This document shows positions 1 through 8,239 of a DNA stretch of 16,254 nt, piece after piece (within the stretch, counting starts at the first letter, position 1; each line of letters starts with the position of its first letter). Made by a program: the position numbers and the translations under genes. This stretch comes from Nitrosomonadaceae bacterium (GTDB lineage Bacteria > Pseudomonadota > Gammaproteobacteria > Burkholderiales > Nitrosomonadaceae). Below the pieces are notes generated by a model. The model saw only the letters and a list, made by a program, of their open reading frames with translations, made no database searches and was not told the DNA's origin. Location of the stretch: the NCBI GenBank assembly GCA_919902625.1, contig CAKKRO010000074.1, forward strand, positions 1 through 16,254, read 5' to 3'.

Positions 1-2011
1 TCTCGATCGTAATCACATCAGCATCCATCTGAGCAATGGCTTCCATAATGTCGTTGAATTCTGAGTAACACATGTGTGTATGAATCTGTGTATCATCTTT
101 AACGCCATTGGCAGTAATACGAAATGCGCGTATTGCCCAGTCGAGATAAGCATTCCATTGTGATTTTCTGAGCGGCAAGCCTTCTCTTAATGCGGCTTCA
201 TCAATCTGGATAATATTGATACCCGCTTTCTCCAAAGCTAGCACCTCATCGCGTATCGCGAGCGCCAATTGCGTACACGTTTCAGCACGGGACTGATCAT
301 CGCGCACAAAAGACCAATTCAGCATGGTAACAGGGCCGGTTAACATGCCTTTCATGGGTTTGAGGGTTAATGATTGGGCAAATTGAATCCATTCAGTAGT
401 TATGTCTTGCGAGTGTGAAATATCGCCATAAATAACCGGCGGCTTGACACATCGTGAACCATACGATTGCACCCAGCCGAATTGAGTAAAAGCAAAGCCT
501 CCTAATTGCTCACCAAAATATTCAACCATGTCGTTGCGTTCCGGCTCGCCATGCACCAAAACATCCAACCCTAGCGCCTCCTGCTCTCGCACGCAGATTT
601 CAATTTCTTTCTGCATTGCCTGACGATAAGCCTGATCTGATAACCTGCCCTCACGAAAATCCTGCCGGGTTTTTCGAATTTCCTGTGTTTGCGGAAAAGA
701 ACCAATAGTAGTGGTCGGAAACAGCGGTAATTGAAATTTTCTCCGTTGCACGATGGCGCGTTGATGATAAGGAGACTTCCGCATACCCATCGCTTCGCTG
801 ATTCCAATCATCTGCGCCTTTACGGCTGCCTGATGAACCCGTTTCGATTGCTTGCGGCTGGTAATCGCCGCGCTATTTTCCTGCAACCTCTCAGCGACGC
901 TCTCTCTGCCATGATTAAGCGCTTTTGCCAGCACATCGACCTCGGCCAATTTCTGTACAGCAAACGCCAGCCACGACTGAATATCCGAATCCAATTTCTG
1001 CTCACTATCCAGATCAACAGGCACGTGCAGCAATGAACAGGAAGGAGCAAGCCACAAACGATCCTGCAAACATGCGGCAACAGGCTCCAGCCAATCCAGC
1101 GTTTCAGTGAGATCGGTTTTCCAGATATTTCGTCCATTGACGACACCCAGCGACAGGATTTTATGGCTGGGCAACCAATCAATAACCTTGGTCACTTCAT
1201 CTCTGGCTGAAACGACATCCAGGTGTAATCCGTCAACTGGCAACTCACAGGCCAGTTGCAGGTTATCCTGCAGTTGCCCAAAGTAAGTTGTCAGCAGCAG
1301 ATTGAGCGATGTGGCTTGTAACTGATAATAAGCTTTTCTCAAGGCATGCCTCCACCCCTCGGCCAACTCCATCACCAGGATCGGTTCATCAATTTGCACC
1401 CATTCGATACCTGCCTTTTCAAGCGTATGAAACAATTGCGCATAGGCAATGAGCAAATCATCCAGCAATTCGAGCTTATCACTGCCATCCTTGGATTTTC
1501 CCAGCCATAAATAGGTGACTGGCCCGAGAATCACCGGTTTTATTTTCTGATGATTCTGCTTGGCTTGTTGAATCTGTTTGAGCAAACGACCGGCATTGAG
1601 CGGGAATCGCGTAGTTTTCTCAAATTCAGGCACGATGTAATGATAGTTGGTATCAAACCACTTCGTCATTTCACCGGCATGAACACACGAGCAAGCTGCA
1701 TTATCAATGACGGAACGGCCCCTGGCTACACGGAAATAGTTGTCCATCTCATTCCCTGGCATTGCCCTGACACGCACTGGAATATTTCCCAACATAAAAC
1801 TGGTATCTAGCACTTGATCGTATAACGAAAAATCACCGACCGGAATCCAATCAAGCACGGCTTGGTCTTGCCAGTGCTGGATTCTCAGATCAGCAGCAAT
1901 TTCCAGTAAAACTGATTCAGAAATGGTTCCTTTCCAGTATCGCTCCAAAGCAAATTTCAATTCCCGCTTTCTGCCGATGCGTGGAAACCCAAGATTGTGC
2001 GTTGTTATCAT
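1..2011 (-). CDS. metE: Cobalamin-independent methionine synthase MetE (partial, C-terminus off the left edge)
   Basis: Transfers the methyl group of 5-methyltetrahydropteroyl-tri-glutamate to homocysteine, the last step of methionine synthesis, in the cytoplasm and without B12. I read 670 uninterrupted codons from ATG at 2011. The N-terminus MITTHNLGFPRIG is typical of the family. The start of the catalytic barrel, TTTIGSFPQT, lies at about residues 433-442. Zinc ligands are visible at H646 and C648 (motif HMC) and E670, the last full codon; they match E. coli H641, C643 and E665 with a constant offset of 5. The fourth ligand (E. coli C726) lies beyond the edge, so roughly 85-90 residues are missing. 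A strong Shine-Dalgarno (GAGGG, 2025-2021) sits nine bases before the ATG. The gene is divergent from metR, the usual arrangement for MetR-activated metE. No frameshift or stop was seen on full read-through. Confidence 0.97.
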   Translation of the reverse strand, partial: MITTHNLGFPRIGRKRELKFALERYWKGTISESVLLEIAADLRIQHWQDQAVLDWIPVGDFSLYDQVLDTSFMLGNIPVRVRAMPGNEMDNYFRVARGRSVIDNAACSCVHAGEMTKWFDTNYHYIVPEFEKTTRFPLNAGRLLKQIQQAKQNHQKIKPVILGPVTYLWLGKSKDGSDKLELLDDLLIAYAQLFHTLEKAGIEWVQIDEPILVMELAEGWRHALRKAYYQLQATSLNLLLTTYFGQLQDNLQLACELPVDGLHLDVVSARDEVTKVIDWLPSHKILSLGVVNGRNIWKTDLTETLDWLEPVAACLQDRLWLAPSCSLLHVPVDLDSEQKLDSDIQSWLAFAVQKLAEVDVLAKALNHGRESVAERLQENSAAITSRKQSKRVHQAAVKAQMIGISEAMGMRKSPYHQRAIVQRRKFQLPLFPTTTIGSFPQTQEIRKTRQDFREGRLSDQAYRQAMQKEIEICVREQEALGLDVLVHGEPERNDMVEYFGEQLGGFAFTQFGWVQSYGSRCVKPPVIYGDISHSQDITTEWIQFAQSLTLKPMKGMLTGPVTMLNWSFVRDDQSRAETCTQLALAIRDEVLALEKAGINIIQIDEAALREGLPLRKSQWNAYLDWAIRAFRITANGVKDDTQIHTHMCYSEFNDIMEAIAQMDADVITIE

Positions 2012-2049
2012 GATTCACCACCCTCAAGGTAATAATAAATAATCCCGCT

Positions 2050-2055
2050 ATTGTA
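2050..2055 (-). promoter_or_regulatory. Possible -10 element of metE
   Basis: On the minus strand the hexamer reads TACAAT, five of six matches to consensus. It lies about 40 bases before the metE ATG, so a transcript would begin near 2043 with a short leader containing the Shine-Dalgarno. No good -35 hexamer lies 16-18 bases upstream, which is common for promoters needing a LysR-type activator. Assigned by eye only. Confidence 0.35.
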
Positions 2056-2114
2056 TGAGTAACAAATAATGAATAATAATGATAAGTTTTGATACTCTAA
2101 TAAGGTTACCTCAT
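2055..2114. promoter_or_regulatory. metE-metR divergent control region with an imperfect inverted repeat
   Basis: ATGAGTAAC at 2055-2063 is mirrored by GTTACCTCAT at 2105-2114; the arms match apart from one extra base, with 41 bases between them. The A+T-rich stretch between holds GAGTA (2057-2061) and TACTC (2093-2097), a second, nested inverted pair. The known enterobacterial MetR box (TGAA-N5-TTCA) is not present as an exact match. The left arm touches the proposed metE -10 and the right arm ends two bases before the metR start codon, which would suit both activation of metE and autoregulation. Operator function is inferred. Confidence 0.35.
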
Positions 2115-2116
2115 AA

Positions 2117-3016
2117 ATGATCGAACATAGTCACCTTAAAATCATACAAGCACTCCACACCAACGGCACACTCACTGAAGCCGCCAATGCTTTATGTTTA
2201 AGTCAGCCAGCCTTATCGCATCAAATCAGTTATCTGGAAAAAAAACTGGGTATAGCGCTGTGGGAACGTGAAGGCCGCAGCTTGCGCCTGACCCAGGCCG
2301 GCTTATTATTGTTGGAAGTTGCCCATCAAGTCTTACCGGTTTTATCGCAAGCAGAAAAAACTCTCGAAGCCTACAGCGAAGGCCGGCAAGGAATTCTACG
2401 CATCGGTGTTGAGTGCTATCCCTGCTTTGAATGGCTCACCGGAATGGTTGGCCAGTTTATGCAACAAATGCCTGACATTGATATTGATATCGTTCAGAAA
2501 TTTCAATTCTCTGGATTGGAGGGCTTGCTAAACCATCATATTGATGTTTTGATCACACCCGATCTGGTCAAAAAAGAAAAAATTGATTATGAAATCCTGG
2601 CTGAATATCAACTCATATTGCTGGTATCCGCCGATCATCCGCTGGCAGATATTCAGCATATAACACCAGAACTGTTGTGCAAAGAAACCTTGTTAACTTT
2701 TCCGGTACCATTGGAAAGATTGGATATTTTGACGCATTTTCTGACCCCTGCTCATCTTGCGCCGGAGAAATTAAAACAGATTGAATCACTGGAAATCATG
2801 CTGCAAATGACTGCATTACAACGCGGAGTCTGCATACTGCCGGAATGGCTGGCCGATATTAAAAATAAAGACCTCAAACTCAGAAAAATTCGTATCGGCA
2901 AGAAAGGGCTATATCAGAAACTCTATTTAGCGATGCGAGAGCCTGACAGAACCATTCCTTATATCAAGCAATTTATCGCGGTGGGGCAAAAAACAGCTAA
3001 AAATTCATCCGTATAA
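2117..3016 (+). CDS. metR: LysR-type regulator MetR, activator of methionine biosynthesis
   Basis: A DNA-binding regulator that in enterobacteria responds to homocysteine and activates metE and other methionine genes. The 299 residues form an N-terminal winged helix-turn-helix (about 1-60, including LTEAANALCLSQPALSHQIS) and a substrate-binding-like domain from about residue 92. Similarity to E. coli MetR as I recall it is evident: the opening MIE..HLK..QAL, the segment LRIGVECYPCFEWLT at 94-108 (E. coli LRIAIECHSCIQWLT) and the segment ETLLTFPVPLERLDILTHFLTPA. The length is typical for the family. It starts at ATG 2117 with AAGG eleven bases upstream. The divergent metE neighbour supports MetR over other LysR proteins. 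Confidence 0.93.
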   Translation: MIEHSHLKIIQALHTNGTLTEAANALCLSQPALSHQISYLEKKLGIALWEREGRSLRLTQAGLLLLEVAHQVLPVLSQAEKTLEAYSEGRQGILRIGVECYPCFEWLTGMVGQFMQQMPDIDIDIVQKFQFSGLEGLLNHHIDVLITPDLVKKEKIDYEILAEYQLILLVSADHPLADIQHITPELLCKETLLTFPVPLERLDILTHFLTPAHLAPEKLKQIESLEIMLQMTALQRGVCILPEWLADIKNKDLKLRKIRIGKKGLYQKLYLAMREPDRTIPYIKQFIAVGQKTAKNSSV

Positions 3017-3099
3017 AATCTTGCTCTTATATCTGAATCACCTCACAGGAAATCCGGTTAAACTATGACTCTTTTTAAATCTGGATAGCTCTAGCTACT

Positions 3100-3519
3100 A
3101 TGGACGAACAATCAAGCTTGCTGGCTTTATTTACCAGCAGTTTTCTGGCCGCCACCCTTCTTCCGGGCGGATCTGAAGCTGTCCTTGTTGGTGTCTTGCT
3201 GGCATACCCTGAATTACATTGGCAAGCGCTTACTCTGGCAACCATCGGTAATACGTTGGGTGGCATGAGCTCATATTTGATTGGCCGGTTTTTACCGGAT
3301 GAAAAAACCGTTCTCAAAAAATCCGGGGGCAGTTCACGCGGCTTGGAATGGGTACGTCAACATGGCGCCCCCATATTGCTTTTATCCTGGGCGCCATTAA
3401 TCGGTGATGTATTGTGTGTCGCCGCTGGATGGCTGCGCGCCAATTGGCTGTGGGCTTTGTTATTTATCGCGGTTGGCAAGTTTGCCCGCTATTGGGTGAT
3501 TGCAACCGCAGTTAATTGA
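3100..3519 (+). CDS. yqaA: YqaA-family inner-membrane protein (VTT/DedA-like)
   Basis: A 139-residue integral membrane protein that closely follows E. coli YqaA (about 142 residues), a small relative of the DedA/SNARE-associated family with no settled function. Visible family features are the opening LFTSSFLAATLLPGGSE (10-26), a GN.LGG motif (50-55), the segment ILLLSWAPLIGDVLCVAAGW (92-111), which resembles the E. coli LLLSWMPVVGDLLCLLAGW, and a C-terminal GK..RY. Hydrophobic stretches lie at about 8-34, 42-64, 90-112 and 115-137. Only a weak GGA precedes the ATG. It lies 83 bases after metR on the same strand, so shared transcription is possible, but no functional link to methionine is evident. 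Confidence 0.85.
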   Translation: MDEQSSLLALFTSSFLAATLLPGGSEAVLVGVLLAYPELHWQALTLATIGNTLGGMSSYLIGRFLPDEKTVLKKSGGSSRGLEWVRQHGAPILLLSWAPLIGDVLCVAAGWLRANWLWALLFIAVGKFARYWVIATAVN

Positions 3520-3528
3520 ATGGATTGC

Positions 3529-3567
3529 ACGATGCAATTTATTTACATTGTAAGCAAACTGCATCGT
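3529..3567 (+). terminator. Probable intrinsic terminator after yqaA
   Basis: ACGATGCA (3529-3536) and TGCATCGT (3560-3567) form a perfect eight-pair stem. A nested TTAC/GTAA pair (3543-3546 and 3550-3553) folds inside the 23-base loop. The hairpin starts ten bases after the yqaA stop and is followed on the plus strand by AGTTAAATTTTT, so the T-run is six bases away and not ideal. It lies between convergent genes. On the minus strand no T-run follows, so it fits yqaA better than grxD. Confidence 0.5.
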
Positions 3568-3587
3568 AGTTAAATTTTTAATCGATA

Positions 3588-3896
3588 TCAGCTTTCAAAC
3601 AATTTCTGCAGTTCTCCGGATTGATACATTTCAGTCACGATATCCGAGCCGCCAATAAACTCACCATTCACGTATAACTGCGGAATGGTAGGCCAGTTTG
3701 AATAATCCTTAATCCCCTGTCTGATTTCCGGATCTGCCAGCACATCGACAGAAAAAATATTATCCACACCACAAGCTTTAAGAATATTCACAGCATTGGC
3801 CGAAAAGCCGCATTGCGGCTGTTCTAATGTGCCTTTCATATAGAGGACTACCGGATGGGTAGTAATTTGTTGTTCGATTAAATCTTCAACATTCAT
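3588..3896 (-). CDS. grxD: Monothiol (CGFS-type) glutaredoxin, Grx4/GrxD family
   Basis: A cytoplasmic single-domain glutaredoxin that in this family binds a [2Fe-2S] cluster with glutathione and partners BolA-type proteins in iron-sulfur delivery. The 102 residues show the CGFS active site at 29-32, K21 in the family-typical position before it, the glutathione-binding WPTIPQLY at 68-75 (with the cis-proline motif) and GGSD at 82-85. The length matches single-domain bacterial members. A GGAG lies eleven bases before the ATG at 3896. It is the last gene of the hemA-prfA-prmC-grxD run, 86 bases after prmC. This order is familiar in betaproteobacteria. It could have its own transcript. Confidence 0.93.
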   Translation of the reverse strand: MNVEDLIEQQITTHPVVLYMKGTLEQPQCGFSANAVNILKACGVDNIFSVDVLADPEIRQGIKDYSNWPTIPQLYVNGEFIGGSDIVTEMYQSGELQKLFES

Positions 3897-3982
3897 AGTG
3901 TTAATTTCTCCAAAATATCATTCCTAAAAAATTTATACAGAAGCAGCGCTACCAGTCTCAACGTCAGTAACATACATTTTGC

Positions 3983-4819
3983 TTACACTAAAGCATTCAA
4001 TTGCCCTCCGCTTACTCGCATTATGCCAGCCAAATCCGGGTAGGAACAAATATTACTAAAATCTGTATTTTCCAACAATCGCCTGCACTCGGCGGCTTGA
4101 TTATAGCCATGCTCCAGCAACAACCATCCACCGTTGACAAGATATATGGGCGCGCCATTAATAATACAACTAATGCATGCCAAACCATTGGCACCTGCCG
4201 ACAAGGCAAGCTGCGGTTCAAAACGCAGATCACCCTGTTGAAGATGAGGATCATTCTCAGCCACATAGGGTGGATTTGAAACAATCAGATCAAATTTTTC
4301 CTCTGCAAGCTCATTAAACCAGTTGCCTGTCATGATATGAACATTATTCACTCTCAGATTCCTGGCATTCCACCGGGAAACAGCAACCGCATCAGCCGAT
4401 AAATCAATAGCAATTACTTGTGATTGAGGACGATGTTTTGCGATGGTAATGGCAATGGCACCACTTCCCGTTCCCAGATCCAGAATTTTGCAGGATTGAT
4501 CGGCTGGTATCCGTTTCAATGCCAATTCTACTAATAATTCAGTTTCAGGACGAGGGATTAAAACTGCTTCAGTGATTTTAAAAGTCAAATCGTAAAATGC
4601 ACGTTCTCCAATCAAATAGGTAATCGGCATACCATGAATACGCTGCGTGACCAAACGGGAAAATTGATCGGCCTGTTGCGAGGTCAACAGTTGATCAGGA
4701 TAGGTCAGTAAGAAAGCATGATCAGCTTCTAACACATATTGCAGCAGCAGCCGCGCATCTATCCGGTCAATAGCATGCTGCGCCCATGTCAATGCTTGTG
4801 TGATGGTGCCTGACTGCAT
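3983..4819 (-). CDS. prmC: Peptide chain release factor N5-glutamine methyltransferase PrmC
   Basis: Methylates the glutamine of the GGQ motif in release factors RF1 and RF2 using S-adenosylmethionine, raising termination efficiency. The 278 residues contain an N-terminal helical substrate-binding part (about 1-75), the IPRPETE motif at 88-94, the SAM-binding loop DLGTGSGAIAI at 114-124, the acidic DL at 139-140 and the catalytic NPPY at 182-185 that positions the glutamine side chain. The C-terminal DLAGIMRVSGG matches the usual family ending. It sits 36 bases downstream of prfA, whose product is its substrate. No convincing Shine-Dalgarno precedes the ATG at 4819, so translation may depend on readthrough coupling from prfA. 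Formerly called hemK. Confidence 0.95.
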   Translation of the reverse strand: MQSGTITQALTWAQHAIDRIDARLLLQYVLEADHAFLLTYPDQLLTSQQADQFSRLVTQRIHGMPITYLIGERAFYDLTFKITEAVLIPRPETELLVELALKRIPADQSCKILDLGTGSGAIAITIAKHRPQSQVIAIDLSADAVAVSRWNARNLRVNNVHIMTGNWFNELAEEKFDLIVSNPPYVAENDPHLQQGDLRFEPQLALSAGANGLACISCIINGAPIYLVNGGWLLLEHGYNQAAECRRLLENTDFSNICSYPDLAGIMRVSGGQLNALV

Positions 4820-4855
4820 ATCAATGCAATTCTGGAATAATCAACTGCAAGTTAA

Positions 4856-5935
4856 TTACTCCTCCACCGATGCTGCCAGTTGCTCCGCTTGATGCTCAGC
4901 CATTAATGCCGAGCAAAGCTCATCAATATCCCCATCCATAATCTGATCCATTTTATAGAGCGTCAGATTAATGCGATGATCCGTCACGCGCCCTTGAGGA
5001 TAATTATAAGTGCGAATCCGCTCTGAACGTTCGCCAGTACCCACCAGTGATTTTCTCGTTGCGGCCTGCTCTGCATGATGCGCGCGCATTTGCTTATCAT
5101 GAATGCGCGCTGCCAATACACTCAAGGCCTGTGCTTTGTTCTTATGTTGCGAACGCCCATCCTGACATTCCACCACAATTCCGGTCGGCAGGTGTGTGAC
5201 ACGCACTGCTGAATCGGTTTTATTAATATGCTGCCCGCCAGCACCAGAAGCACGAAAAGTATCGATGCGCAACTCAGTGGGGTTAAGTATTACTTCGCTC
5301 ACCTCATCGGCCTCAGGCATGACAGCCACGGTACAGGTTGAAGTATGTACTCGTCCTTGTGTCTCAGTAACAGGTACGCGTTGAACGCGGTGACCGCCTG
5401 ATTCAAATTTAAGCCGGGAATAGGCGCCTTGACCAATAATTTTAGCGATAATCTCTTTATAACCACCGATATCCGACAAGCTTTGTGAAATAATCTCAAC
5501 CTGCCAGCCTCGCCTCTCAGCATAGCGTGAATACATACGGAATAAGTTGCCCGCAAATAGCGCAGATTCATCTCCCCCGGTTCCTGCGCGTATTTCCAGG
5601 AAAATATTACGCTCATCATTGGGATCTTTCGGCAGTAATTGCTGTTGTATTTCTGATTCGATTTTTATAAGTTTTTCTTTGCCTGCCTGTATCTCAGCTT
5701 CCGCAAATGAGCGCATCTCCAGATCGGCATGCATTTCCCGTGCAGTTTGTATATCTTGTTCACACTGCTGGTAAGCGCGATAGCGTTCAACGATAGGAAC
5801 GATCTCGGCATGCTCGCGCGTGAGCTTGCGATAGTTATCCAAATCGGTTGTCACCAATTCGCTGCTCAGCAATTGATTCAATTCTTCCAGGCGCACACTC
5901 AGACGAGTGAGTCTGTCCGTGATGTTTTTGTTCAT
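4856..5935 (-). CDS. prfA: Peptide chain release factor 1 (RF1)
   Basis: Recognises UAA and UAG stop codons in the ribosomal A site and triggers release of the finished protein. The 359 residues are the full usual length. The segment RAGTGGDESALFAGNLFRMY (116-135) is characteristic. The stop-codon-reading tripeptide is PVT at 188-190, fitting the RF1 PxT rule rather than the SPF of RF2. The catalytic GGQ at 233-235 lies in GAGGQHINKTDSAVR. The ATG overlaps the hemA stop codon as ATGA (5935-5932), suggesting translational coupling. Its modifying enzyme gene prmC follows directly. Nothing is missing or unusual in the core motifs. Confidence 0.98.
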   Translation of the reverse strand: MNKNITDRLTRLSVRLEELNQLLSSELVTTDLDNYRKLTREHAEIVPIVERYRAYQQCEQDIQTAREMHADLEMRSFAEAEIQAGKEKLIKIESEIQQQLLPKDPNDERNIFLEIRAGTGGDESALFAGNLFRMYSRYAERRGWQVEIISQSLSDIGGYKEIIAKIIGQGAYSRLKFESGGHRVQRVPVTETQGRVHTSTCTVAVMPEADEVSEVILNPTELRIDTFRASGAGGQHINKTDSAVRVTHLPTGIVVECQDGRSQHKNKAQALSVLAARIHDKQMRAHHAEQAATRKSLVGTGERSERIRTYNYPQGRVTDHRINLTLYKMDQIMDGDIDELCSALMAEHQAEQLAASVEE

Positions 5936-7185
5936 TGCGGGCGATGCAACTGATATAGCCGATTAATCAGCTCGACTAATTCCTCTCGTTCCTCAGCCGC
6001 CGCATGATTCAGTGCACTGGAAGGCACATGTAAGAATTTATTAGTTAGACTATTACTCAGTGATTCAATAACTTTCTTCGGATCTTCACCTTTCTCCAGC
6101 AATTTACTCGCCCGGGCCAGCTCATGCCGGCGATAACGTTCGCCCTGATCACGTAACGCGCGAATGGTTGGAACCATTTCTCGGGTTGCCATCCATCGCA
6201 TAAAATCCACAACGTTAGAGTCAATGATGGTCTCAGCCTGGGCAACCGCGCTCTGGCGTGAATCCAATCCTTCTTTTACGATTTCCGATAAATCATCGAC
6301 ATAGTAAAGAAATACATCATCCAGCTCCGCTACTTCCGATTCAACATCACGTGGCACAGCCAAATCCACTATGAATAGCGGCCGATGCTTGCGCAGCTTG
6401 ATAGCACGCTCCACCATACCTTTGCCCAGTATAGGTAAAGGGCTTGCCGTACAGGTCACAACAATATCATGCAGCGCCAATTGCTCCGGCAAATCACTTA
6501 GGGTGATGGCTTGTGCATTAAAACGATGAGCCAATGCTTCTGCACGTTCCGTTGTTCGATTGGCAACGGTAATTTTCTTGGGATTACGTGCTGCAAAATG
6601 ATTGGCACATAATTCAATCATCTCCCCCGCACCGATAAACAATACACGCTGCTCTCCGATATCGCCAAAGATCCGCTCAGCCAAACGTGCAGCGGCTGCC
6701 GCCATAGATACAGAACTGGTGCCGATCTCAGTCGATGACCGGACTTCCTTGGCGACAAAAAATGTACGTTGAAACAATTTGTGGAGCAATAAACCCAAAG
6801 TACCCGCATGTTCTGCTGATTTCACGGCGCTTTTTAACTGGCCCAATATCTGCGGCTCACCCAGCACCATGGAATCCAATCCACTGGCAACCCGGAATGC
6901 ATGCTTTACGGCTTGTTCACGTGGCAATTTATACAAATAAGGGTCTAGTTCACGTGTCTGTAAATGATGAAAATCCGCCAGCCAAAACATCGCATCTTCA
7001 GGTTTATCCGTGCAGCAATAAACTTCCGTGCGATTACAGGTGGACACAATGGCCGCTTCCTTGATGGGATTACGCCCAACCAGGTCGTGCAATGCATCTT
7101 CCATTGTATTTTCAGGAAAAGTAACCTGCTCACGCACATCCAGCGGCGCAGTATTGTGATTAATGCCAAAGGCGAATAAGTGCAT
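5932..7185 (-). CDS. hemA: Glutamyl-tRNA reductase HemA
   Basis: Reduces glutamyl-tRNA(Glu) to glutamate-1-semialdehyde with NADPH, the first committed step of C5-pathway tetrapyrrole (heme) synthesis. The 417 residues open with the family start MHLFAFGINH. The catalytic cysteine C50 lies in STCNRTEVY, and the substrate-pocket GEPQILGQ is at 109-116. A NADPH-binding GAGEM is at 185-189, and a helical dimerisation tail covers about 320-417. The length equals that of typical proteobacterial enzymes. No clear Shine-Dalgarno precedes the ATG at 7185, but the homologous N-terminus fixes this start. It is first in the operon with prfA, prmC and grxD, the same hemA-prfA-prmC linkage as in enterobacteria. 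Confidence 0.98.
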   Translation of the reverse strand: MHLFAFGINHNTAPLDVREQVTFPENTMEDALHDLVGRNPIKEAAIVSTCNRTEVYCCTDKPEDAMFWLADFHHLQTRELDPYLYKLPREQAVKHAFRVASGLDSMVLGEPQILGQLKSAVKSAEHAGTLGLLLHKLFQRTFFVAKEVRSSTEIGTSSVSMAAAAARLAERIFGDIGEQRVLFIGAGEMIELCANHFAARNPKKITVANRTTERAEALAHRFNAQAITLSDLPEQLALHDIVVTCTASPLPILGKGMVERAIKLRKHRPLFIVDLAVPRDVESEVAELDDVFLYYVDDLSEIVKEGLDSRQSAVAQAETIIDSNVVDFMRWMATREMVPTIRALRDQGERYRRHELARASKLLEKGEDPKKVIESLSNSLTNKFLHVPSSALNHAAAEEREELVELINRLYQLHRPQ

Positions 7186-7236
7186 GAAAGATAATGTTAG
7201 CCAATGTAAGCAATTGGTAAGAAATAACCTGTTATT

Positions 7237-7266
7237 ATAATATTAGCCATTCTTAAATACCATCAA
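7237..7266 (-). promoter_or_regulatory. Candidate sigma-70 promoter for the hemA operon
   Basis: On the minus strand TTGATG (7266-7261) lies 18 bases before TATTAT (7242-7237), which is four and five matches to the -35 and -10 consensus. Initiation would fall near 7229, giving a leader of about 44 bases before hemA. An overlapping TATAAT (7239-7234) is a perfect -10 but with a 21-base spacer. Predicted by eye. Confidence 0.45.
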
Positions 7267-7269
7267 TGA

Positions 7270-7481
7270 AAATAATTTATTTTTTCCAGGAGTTTGTCGG
7301 ATTTAAATGTTTGTAGTGAGCAAAGTGGGAAAGAAGGGATAAATCGAACGGATTCTGAAGTGTATAGTCATGCTATACCCCGAAAACCGGGGAATGTAAA
7401 CGGCCTATCCCATATTTGCGTCGTAGATCATAGTTTTAAGTCCGGCAGGCTCCTAACCTTACTCGCCGTTCAATCATTTCA
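7270..7481. other. Non-coding block with two abutting hairpins, origin unknown
   Basis: About 210 bases between the start of hemA (minus) and the end of creA (minus) without a gene I can support. GTATAG-TCATG-CTATAC (7362-7378) is a six-pair stem. CCCCG-AAAAC-CGGGG (7378-7392) is a five-pair stem that shares base 7378 with the first. A frame open on the plus strand to a TAA at 7483-7485 has a TTG beginning, no properly spaced ribosome site and no recognised motif. It could be a creA transcript tail with terminator, a small RNA gene, or the decayed end of an element. The hairpins have no adjoining T-run. Confidence 0.35.
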
Positions 7482-7985
7482 TTAATGCCATGGCGTAACA
7501 GGAATAATTGAAATACTGTTTTTAGGTGATCCTTCAATAATCCTGTCGCTATAACTCAAATAAACCAGCACATTCCTCTTTGCATCATAGAATCGCACCA
7601 CCTGTAGTGACTTAAATAATAACGATGTGCTTTTTTTAAACACCTCCTTACCATCCGCCTGGCCATTTTTCACATTCTCTGGTAAAGAAATCGGTCCAAT
7701 CTGGCGGCAAGCAATAGAAGCATCGGAAGTATCCTCAGCAACTCCCACTACCCCGCTGACGCCTCCTGTTTTCGCCCGGCTTAAATAGCAGGTTGCTCCA
7801 GCAATTTCAGGATCATCAAATGCTTCAATGACAATTTTGTCATTTGCGCCCAATATTTTAAACTTAGTTGAAACACTACCAATTTGTTCAGCCAGAAGTA
7901 TGCCAGGCGATGATAAAATTAAAATCAGCATTAATAAAAAATAAATGCATTCTTTCTGTTTTTTAATTCTTGCATGAAGCTTCAT
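7482..7985 (-). CDS. creA: CreA family protein, predicted periplasmic
   Basis: A 167-residue protein matching E. coli CreA as I recall it in several blocks: EAFDDPEIAG.TCYLSRAKTGG (54-75), AEDTSDASIACRQIGP (83-98), SLQVVRFYDAKRNVLVYLSYSD (126-147) and EGSPKNSISIIPVTPW near the end. Function in the cell is not established; in E. coli it lies beside the CreBCD regulatory system, which I do not see here. Residues 1-32 look like a cleavable signal peptide: a basic start, a hydrophobic stretch 14-31, and cleavage after ILLA before EQIG. Two cysteines, C66 and C93, could form a disulfide in the periplasm (inference). An AGGAG nine bases before the ATG at 7985 supports this start. Confidence 0.93.
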   Translation of the reverse strand: MKLHARIKKQKECIYFLLMLILILSSPGILLAEQIGSVSTKFKILGANDKIVIEAFDDPEIAGATCYLSRAKTGGVSGVVGVAEDTSDASIACRQIGPISLPENVKNGQADGKEVFKKSTSLLFKSLQVVRFYDAKRNVLVYLSYSDRIIEGSPKNSISIIPVTPWH

Positions 7986-8239
7986 AGACCCTCTCTCCTA
8001 TTACCCAAAACAACCAACTCTCAGTCAAGCCCCCGTTTCAGAACCAGACATAAAGCATATTAACACTGTAATGCATCAACTGCTTAAGCAGATTCCCCAT
8101 AATCGCTCTGTTTGTTCATAGGCTTGAATGTAGCGCTCCAATCATGTATTTAATCGGCCCCACTTACTGAACCTGGATCTCCATCATTACAATCGGATTG
8201 AATTTAACGCTGCCACGACTGATATGACTGTTGTATAAA
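7986..8239. other. Upstream region of creA with a 12-bp perfect palindrome
   Basis: 254 bases without a supportable gene, between the stop of the lipoprotein gene and the start of creA, both on the minus strand. The only clear structure is the perfect palindrome CTGCTTAAGCAG at 8080-8091, about 95 bases before the creA start codon, which could be an operator for a dimeric regulator. TTGACT (-35-like) with a poor GGTAAT 17 bases on lies too close to the ribosome site to be convincing. No strong terminator is visible after the lipoprotein gene. Confidence 0.3.

Noticed and set aside
3065..3088. Seven-codon mini-frame (MTLFKSG) before yqaA, with AGGA 14 bases upstream
   Set aside because: Could suggest a leader peptide, but it has no run of regulatory codons and no attenuator-like hairpin after it.
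7294..7485. A 63-codon plus-strand frame in the hemA-creA gap
   Set aside because: It has a TTG start almost on top of the only SD-like bases, no recognised motif, and overlaps the end of creA by four bases; more likely chance.
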